From contig NZ_CP083757.1 in the NCBI RefSeq assembly GCF_020149935.1, positions 1,612,001 to 1,676,000 of the forward strand: 64,000 nt of DNA, given 5' to 3'. The notes under the pieces were generated by a model, which was given only the letters and a program-made list of their open reading frames with translations, was not told the DNA's origin and ran no database searches. Numbering within the stretch: the first letter of the stretch is position 1; the number at the start of each line of letters is the position of its first letter. This DNA comes from Marinilongibacter aquaticus. GTDB lineage: Bacteria; Bacteroidota; Bacteroidia; Cytophagales; Spirosomataceae. The position numbers and the translations under genes are program-made. Shown here in pieces: positions 60,040 through 64,000 of the stretch.

Positions 60040-60492
60040 ATGAAAACCAAGTTTTTCAAAGTATTCAGCCTCTTACTTTTCACAGCCCTAATTGTTTCTT
60101 GCTCCAAAGACAAGGACGAAGACACCACTCCTGAAGATGCCCTAGAAGGCAGCTGGAAAATTTCGGGAATTACAATCATTGCTTCAGACGATACTGAAAC
60201 CGATTACTACACCACCCTTAAAGCCGAAAGCCCTTGCGTCACTGACTTGACCTACGTTTTCGCTTCGGGCAAATATACAGTGGAGAATGCCACATCGTGC
60301 AGCACAGAAAACAACGATGTGCTCGCAATTCTTACGGCACCGGGTACATACAGCATTGACGGCAACAGCTTTACGATGACAATCAGCGGTTTCAATGTAG
60401 ATGGCGAAATTTCGGGCAGTTCGGCGACAATCAGCTCGATCAACCCACTCGATTTGACTTCTAAACTTAGAATTACGCTTACAAAGCAATAG
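60040..60492 (+). CDS. Lipocalin-like lipoprotein 2 (paralogue)
   Basis: A 150-residue lipoprotein with lipobox TALIVSC (C21). It shares layout with the preceding gene: LEGSWKISGITI, then ESPCVTDLTYVF and a cysteine in NATSCSTEN, then a strand-rich end LRITLTKQ. The pair probably arose by tandem duplication, yet each has its own -7 element. Function is unknown; binding of a small hydrophobic ligand or a sugar is possible. Confidence 0.78.
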   Translation: MKTKFFKVFSLLLFTALIVSCSKDKDEDTTPEDALEGSWKISGITIIASDDTETDYYTTLKAESPCVTDLTYVFASGKYTVENATSCSTENNDVLAILTAPGTYSIDGNSFTMTISGFNVDGEISGSSATISSINPLDLTSKLRITLTKQ

Positions 60493-60524
60493 GACTTTTT
60501 TGATTTCGATTTGAAAGAATTCTC

Positions 60525-60532
60525 TAAATTTG
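60525..60532 (+). promoter_or_regulatory. -7 promoter element of the ChbG-type deacetylase gene
   Basis: TAAATTTG, exact TAnnTTTG, 24 bases before the ATG at 60557; a TTTG lies 22 bases upstream in the -33 position. Confidence 0.55.
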
Positions 60533-60556
60533 GTTACACCTTTTAAAAACCAACGC

Positions 60557-61540
60557 ATGAGAATTCTTTCCTTTTTTACAGTCCTCCTCTTCGCCTCTGT
60601 TTCCGTTTTAGGGCAAACCTATGCCGAAAAATTAGGATACCCGAAAGGAGCCAAAGTACTCATTTTGCATGTCGATGATGTGGGAATGAGCTACGATTCG
60701 AACAAAGGGGCCATTGAAGCCATAGAAAATGGCGTAGCCAACTCGATGAGCATAATGATGCCCTGCCCTTGGGTTTCTGGCTTTTCCAAATACTTGAAAG
60801 AGCATCCCAAAACCGACGCGGGCTTACACCTCACCCTCACCTCGGAATGGGAAAATTACCGCTGGGGTCCTTTGAGCGGCAAGAAAAACACGCCCGGCTT
60901 GGTAGACAAAGAAGGTGCTTTATGGCCCAGTGTCCCGGCGGTATTGCAACATGCCAGTGCAGATGAAATAGAAGAAGAGATCAGGGCTCAACTCGACCGC
61001 AGCCGGACTATGGGCTGGGAACCCACTCACCTCGATTCGCATATGGGCACCCTCTTCGCTCGCCCCGATTATCTCGAACGCTATGTAAAAGTGGGAATTG
61101 AAGAAAAAATACCCGTCATGTTTCCAGGTGGGCACAACAGTATGGTGAGCCAAACCGTGGCCGAAATGGGCTACAATAAAGATTTGATCTATCAAATTGG
61201 CCAAAAATTATGGAATGCAGGCTTGCCCGTGCTCGATGATCTTCACAATATTTCGTATGGCTGGACAGGGGAAAAGGGAACAAGCGATGCAGAATTGCAA
61301 GCTTTCAAAACCAAGCAATACATCGAGACCATCAAACAATTGAAACCCGGACTCACGATGGTCATTATGCATTGTACATGGCCTACCGAAGTTTTTCCCG
61401 AAATCTCGAGCAGCGGACAAACGAGAAAAGGCGATATGTTGGCCATGACAGACCCCGCCTTCAAGAAATTCTTAGCAGAAAACAACATCGTACTCACCAC
61501 TTGGCGAGAAGCCATGGAGCGTAGGCAAAAACTCGATTAA
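60557..61540 (+). CDS. ChbG/HpnK-type (YdjC) carbohydrate deacetylase, secreted
   Basis: A 327-residue exported deacetylase with a signal peptide to about residue 20. The metal-site acid pair D40-D41 is in LHVDDVGMS, with histidines in DAGLHLTLTSEW and THLDSHMGT. ChbG removes an acetyl group from chito-oligosaccharides; HpnK acts on hopanoid precursors. Secretion and the GH18 gene two kilobases upstream favour an oligosaccharide. Its stop lies two bases from that of the convergent methyltransferase gene. Confidence 0.88.
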   Translation: MRILSFFTVLLFASVSVLGQTYAEKLGYPKGAKVLILHVDDVGMSYDSNKGAIEAIENGVANSMSIMMPCPWVSGFSKYLKEHPKTDAGLHLTLTSEWENYRWGPLSGKKNTPGLVDKEGALWPSVPAVLQHASADEIEEEIRAQLDRSRTMGWEPTHLDSHMGTLFARPDYLERYVKVGIEEKIPVMFPGGHNSMVSQTVAEMGYNKDLIYQIGQKLWNAGLPVLDDLHNISYGWTGEKGTSDAELQAFKTKQYIETIKQLKPGLTMVIMHCTWPTEVFPEISSSGQTRKGDMLAMTDPAFKKFLAENNIVLTTWREAMERRQKLD

Positions 61541-61542
61541 AA

Positions 61543-62286
61543 TTAACGGCCGTCTTCCAAAACTTTGGTGTAACGTTTCAGCACTTTGAAGATCAAATAA
61601 AAGACTACAGAACCCACGAAGGCCCAAAACCACTGGTTTTGTAAAAACACAAAAGTCTTTGCCTGAATGGAATTGCGTATCAGGTCGAACAACCAGAATA
61701 GACCAAACAAGGCCGCGATTCCATTCTTTTCCTTTTTCAGAACTTTCTTCAGGCTGAATGAATATTTTGGCACGACAAAGCCATTTAATTTGGGCACGAA
61801 TGCCGGCCTCCCTTCGGCCCATGTCAAATACATTTGCCCAAACTTATTCCGTAAAAACGCTTCTTCTGCGTACATAATTCGCTCGTAATAAACCCAATAC
61901 AGAAAAGTAAAGGCTAAAATAAACCAGAAATCGGCTGTGAGCATGGCTACCGCGAGCCACATGAAGTAGTTCCCAACATACAAAGGATGACGCACCATAG
62001 AATACGTACCCGTTTCGTTGAGTTCATCGGCAAGCTGGCCACCCGTTGTATTTCTTCCGCTGGTATTTTTGGGCGTAAAACCCACTGTAAAAATGCGTAT
62101 CAAAAGGCCGAAAATACCCACCGCCAAAGAAATGTACCAATATCCGTCACAAGACATCCAACTGTTCTCATGGGCAGCTTCGTAAACAAAAGCTCCAAGG
62201 GTGAAAACCAAAAAAAGGAGAGGGAAATAGCTTCGGTATTTGAACAAGACATCGCCTTGTACTTTCAGTTCCTCTTGTAGGGCCAT
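61543..62286 (-). CDS. Membrane methyltransferase of the isoprenylcysteine/phospholipid methyltransferase fold
   Basis: A 247-residue protein with about five membrane helices. The SAM-binding core is YSMVRHPLYVGNYFMWLA (RHPxYxG), followed by YYERIMYAEEAFLRNKFG with the EE pair. These are typical of ICMT/PEMT-like enzymes and of NnrU-type relatives. The substrate (lipid, protein or small molecule) is unknown. It is 37 bases downstream of the DUF4230 gene, on the same strand. Confidence 0.82.
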   Translation of the reverse strand: MALQEELKVQGDVLFKYRSYFPLLFLVFTLGAFVYEAAHENSWMSCDGYWYISLAVGIFGLLIRIFTVGFTPKNTSGRNTTGGQLADELNETGTYSMVRHPLYVGNYFMWLAVAMLTADFWFILAFTFLYWVYYERIMYAEEAFLRNKFGQMYLTWAEGRPAFVPKLNGFVVPKYSFSLKKVLKKEKNGIAALFGLFWLFDLIRNSIQAKTFVFLQNQWFWAFVGSVVFYLIFKVLKRYTKVLEDGR

Positions 62287-62323
62287 ATTCGATCAGGATA
62301 AGTTAAGCCTCAAAGGTAATGAT

Positions 62324-62953
62324 CTATTTCAGAAAATCTTTCACTGTATCAGTCAAAGACTTTCGGGGGCTGCTCGTTTTTTCGATTTTCAATTCCCATT
62401 CCATCGAAGCCGCCAATTGTTGGATCATCAATTCCAGCTGACGGTTGGCACTGGCAGGCAAATCGCTTTCCATGGCCTTTTGCAACATCAACTCCCGGGC
62501 TTCGCTCACGATGTGCGTGTAATCTGCCGTTTTGAACTTGTGCAGAAAACCATTGTCGATATCGTAGAATTTATATTCCGGATCGATGGACAGCACTTCG
62601 GCCTTGGGCAGTTCTTCGAGTATCATTTTCTTTTTGCCCTCTTCAACCCGCCACTTCAGTTTGGAGAAATCAAAGCCCATGGCCACTTTGGCTTTGGCAA
62701 TAATGAGGGCCTTTTTATGCGTTTCGAAAAGCCCCCAAAAGTTTTTCCGGCTGTTGTGATCGTAAATTTCCGTAAAATAGCCTTCGGCCAAAATCACTTT
62801 GAAAACCTTTTCTATCCTTTCAAGCAATACCGAAGATTCCATTTTGATCAATTCTTGCCTTTTCCGTTTTTGTACATTGTGACGCCAACTCGAAATTTGC
62901 CAGGTGGCAATCCCTCCGATGAGTAAGGCAATAATGAACAAAATTGATTCCAT
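62324..62953 (-). CDS. DUF4230 family protein
   Basis: A 209-residue protein with one N-terminal membrane anchor (about 4-20). Its extracytoplasmic DUF4230 domain includes SSVLLERIEKVFKVILAEG, KKALIIAKAKVAMGFDFSKL and LPKAEVLSIDPEYKFYD. Members are widespread in Firmicutes and Bacteroidota and have no established function. It is divergent from miaA across 66 bases and probably cotranscribed with the methyltransferase gene. Confidence 0.82.
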   Translation of the reverse strand: MESILFIIALLIGGIATWQISSWRHNVQKRKRQELIKMESSVLLERIEKVFKVILAEGYFTEIYDHNSRKNFWGLFETHKKALIIAKAKVAMGFDFSKLKWRVEEGKKKMILEELPKAEVLSIDPEYKFYDIDNGFLHKFKTADYTHIVSEARELMLQKAMESDLPASANRQLELMIQQLAASMEWELKIEKTSSPRKSLTDTVKDFLK

Positions 62954-62988
62954 TCGTTTTCTTTGGTTTTGATTGCTTAATATTTACG

Positions 62989-62996
62989 TAATTTTG
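62989..62996 (+). promoter_or_regulatory. -7 promoter element of miaA
   Basis: TAATTTTG, exact TAnnTTTG, 23 bases before the TTG start at 63020. Confidence 0.5.
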
Positions 62997-63019
62997 TCGA
63001 AAAATTATACTATTTCAAA

Positions 63020-63925
63020 TTGCGTGCTCAAAAATACCTGCTTTTGATCGTTGGTCCTACCGCTGTAGGCAAAACAGATTGCTGTATACGTTTGGCCAAA
63101 AAATTTGAAGCCGACATTTTTTCTTGCGATTCCCGCCAATTCTACCGCGAACTAAGCATCGGTACTGCAAAACCCAGCGATGCGGAGCTCCGAGCTGTTC
63201 CACATCATTTTATCAACAACAAAAGCATCGCCGAAAATTACACGGTGGCACAGTTCGAAAGCGAAATGCTCGATGCCCTTGATGCATATTTCAAACAAAA
63301 GGACTTTGCGATTCTCACAGGAGGGTCAGGCCTTTTCGCCAAGGCCATAAGCCACGGTTTCGACCCCATTCCCGACATTCCCGAAAGTGTGCGAGAATCG
63401 CTCATTGAAGAATACGAAAAAAAAGGTTTGTCGTCACTTCTGGATAATTTACGCGAACTCGATCCCGAAACCTACGCCCGTATCGACCAAAGCAATACCC
63501 AAAGAGTAATTCGGGCTTTGGAGGTTTCAAAATTCAGTGGCAAACCTTTTTCGGCCTGGCAAAAGGGCGAGGCCAAAAAGAGGCCTTTTGAGATTATCAA
63601 AATCGGCTTGGACAGGCCACGTGAAATACTTTACGAAAGAATCAATTCGCGTGTCGACCAAATGATCGAGCAAGGACTGGAAAGTGAAGTACGCTCTGTG
63701 CTGCATTTCCGCAATAAGAATGCCTTGCAAACCGTTGCCTACAAAGAGTTTTTCGATTACTTCGACGGTAAGCTTCCTTTCAATGAAACCGTGAACCTGA
63801 TTAAGCAAAACACGCGTCGGTATGCCAAAAGGCAATTGACCTGGTTTAAAAATCAAGATGATTTCCAATGGTTTCAAGCCGACGAAGAAGACAAAATTGA
63901 AGAGTTTATAAAAAATTCACTTTAG
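63020..63925 (+). CDS. miaA: tRNA dimethylallyltransferase
   Basis: A 301-residue enzyme transferring a dimethylallyl group to A37 of tRNAs reading UNN codons. P-loop GPTAVGKTD is at 11-19; SCDSRQFYRELSIGTAKP and LTGGSGLFAKAI are diagnostic. The only start compatible with this N-terminus is TTG at 63020; there is no ATG or GTG in frame upstream before a stop. Length is normal. The reading frame is intact to TAG at 63923-63925. Confidence 0.95.
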   Translation: MRAQKYLLLIVGPTAVGKTDCCIRLAKKFEADIFSCDSRQFYRELSIGTAKPSDAELRAVPHHFINNKSIAENYTVAQFESEMLDALDAYFKQKDFAILTGGSGLFAKAISHGFDPIPDIPESVRESLIEEYEKKGLSSLLDNLRELDPETYARIDQSNTQRVIRALEVSKFSGKPFSAWQKGEAKKRPFEIIKIGLDRPREILYERINSRVDQMIEQGLESEVRSVLHFRNKNALQTVAYKEFFDYFDGKLPFNETVNLIKQNTRRYAKRQLTWFKNQDDFQWFQADEEDKIEEFIKNSL

Positions 63926-63939
63926 AAATAAACCTTTTC

Positions 63940-63960
63940 AAACCCGATTGGGTTTATTTG
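63940..63960 (+). terminator. Weak terminator after miaA
   Basis: AAACCC (63940-63945), loop GATT, GGGTTT (63950-63955), then ATTTG. The stem is short and the T-run broken. Confidence 0.45.
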
Positions 63961-63980
63961 TGCATATTAGATGTAGTGAC

Positions 63981-63993
63981 ATTTAATTTAAAT
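63981..63993. promoter_or_regulatory. Perfect 6-1-6 palindrome at the window edge
   Basis: ATTTAA-T-TTAAAT, followed by CTAAA. It shares the ATTTA/TAAAT arms with the Fur-like boxes near 1.6-2.2 kb, but the match is weaker. It probably belongs to the promoter of a gene outside the window. Confidence 0.3.
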
Positions 63994-64000
63994 CTAAAAA

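Noticed and set aside
62240-62926. 228-codon plus-strand open frame
   Set aside because: Antisense to the DUF4230 gene, which matches its family over its full length.

Overview
This window is chromosomal DNA of a member of the Bacteroidota, most likely order Cytophagales (family not resolved). The evidence is a secreted protein with a gliding-motility/T9SS type-B C-terminal domain, two large TonB-linked outer-membrane receptors with carboxypeptidase-regulatory N-terminal domains, several Bacteroidota-restricted families (DUF2480, DUF547, DUF4230, MbnP-like), lack of convincing Shine-Dalgarno sequences, and repeated TAnnTTTG -7 promoter elements upstream of genes. No rRNA, tRNA, CRISPR array, insertion sequence or prophage was seen. 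Gene order is dense and chromosome-like.

Layout. 1-2.9 kb is an iron block: a PepSY-type membrane protein followed by a Fur regulator (cut by the window edge), a small hypothetical gene and a ferritin, with three 9-1-9 inverted repeats that look like Fur boxes. 2.9-6.9 kb holds folA and then a minus-strand operon of an MbnP-like metallochaperone lipoprotein, an MbnH-like diheme enzyme, an outer-membrane protein with a CDICGC N-terminus and a small three-cysteine membrane protein: a probable copper-handling system with an unusually structured 170-base spacer. 6.9-14.5 kb carries DUF2480, a membrane protein/MazG/VOC operon, a D-threonine aldolase-like enzyme with an orphan GroES-like protein and an esterase, and a GMC oxidoreductase with a NagB/AgaI-like enzyme. 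14.6-21 kb: a CcmF-like cytochrome c assembly protein and a TonB-dependent receptor. 21-30 kb: DUF547 protein, DASH cryptochrome, a LemA-TPM-TPM operon, a DtxR-family regulator, an LptF/G permease and argG, which has a nested palindrome at its promoter.

30-38 kb: a ribBA-mtgA-M19 dipeptidase operon, the T9SS-exported protein, YbaB, a glycosyltransferase, coaE and dnaA (TTG start). 38-41.4 kb: an F-type ATP synthase operon containing only an AtpI-like gene, atpB, atpE, atpF and atpH; it ends in a terminator without atpA/atpG, and a strong hairpin lies between atpE and atpF. 41.5-54.5 kb: a second TonB-type barrel receptor, prfC, alanine dehydrogenase, tsaE, the elongasome pair mrdA-rodA with an RsmI-like methyltransferase, aat-pyrR, pth and a small secreted protein.

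54.7-64 kb: a tightly packed lysine-degradation operon (lysine/saccharopine dehydrogenase-like, DUF1338 2-oxoadipate dioxygenase-like, ALDH7-like), a GH18 chitinase, two paralogous lipocalin-like lipoproteins, a ChbG-type deacetylase, a membrane methyltransferase, a DUF4230 protein and miaA.

The strongest candidates for less-described biology are the MbnP/MbnH operon with its structured spacer, the atpE/atpF hairpin and truncated ATP synthase operon, the lysine operon, and the Fur-box and argG palindromes. All functional assignments rest on reading the sequences by eye; no database search was run.
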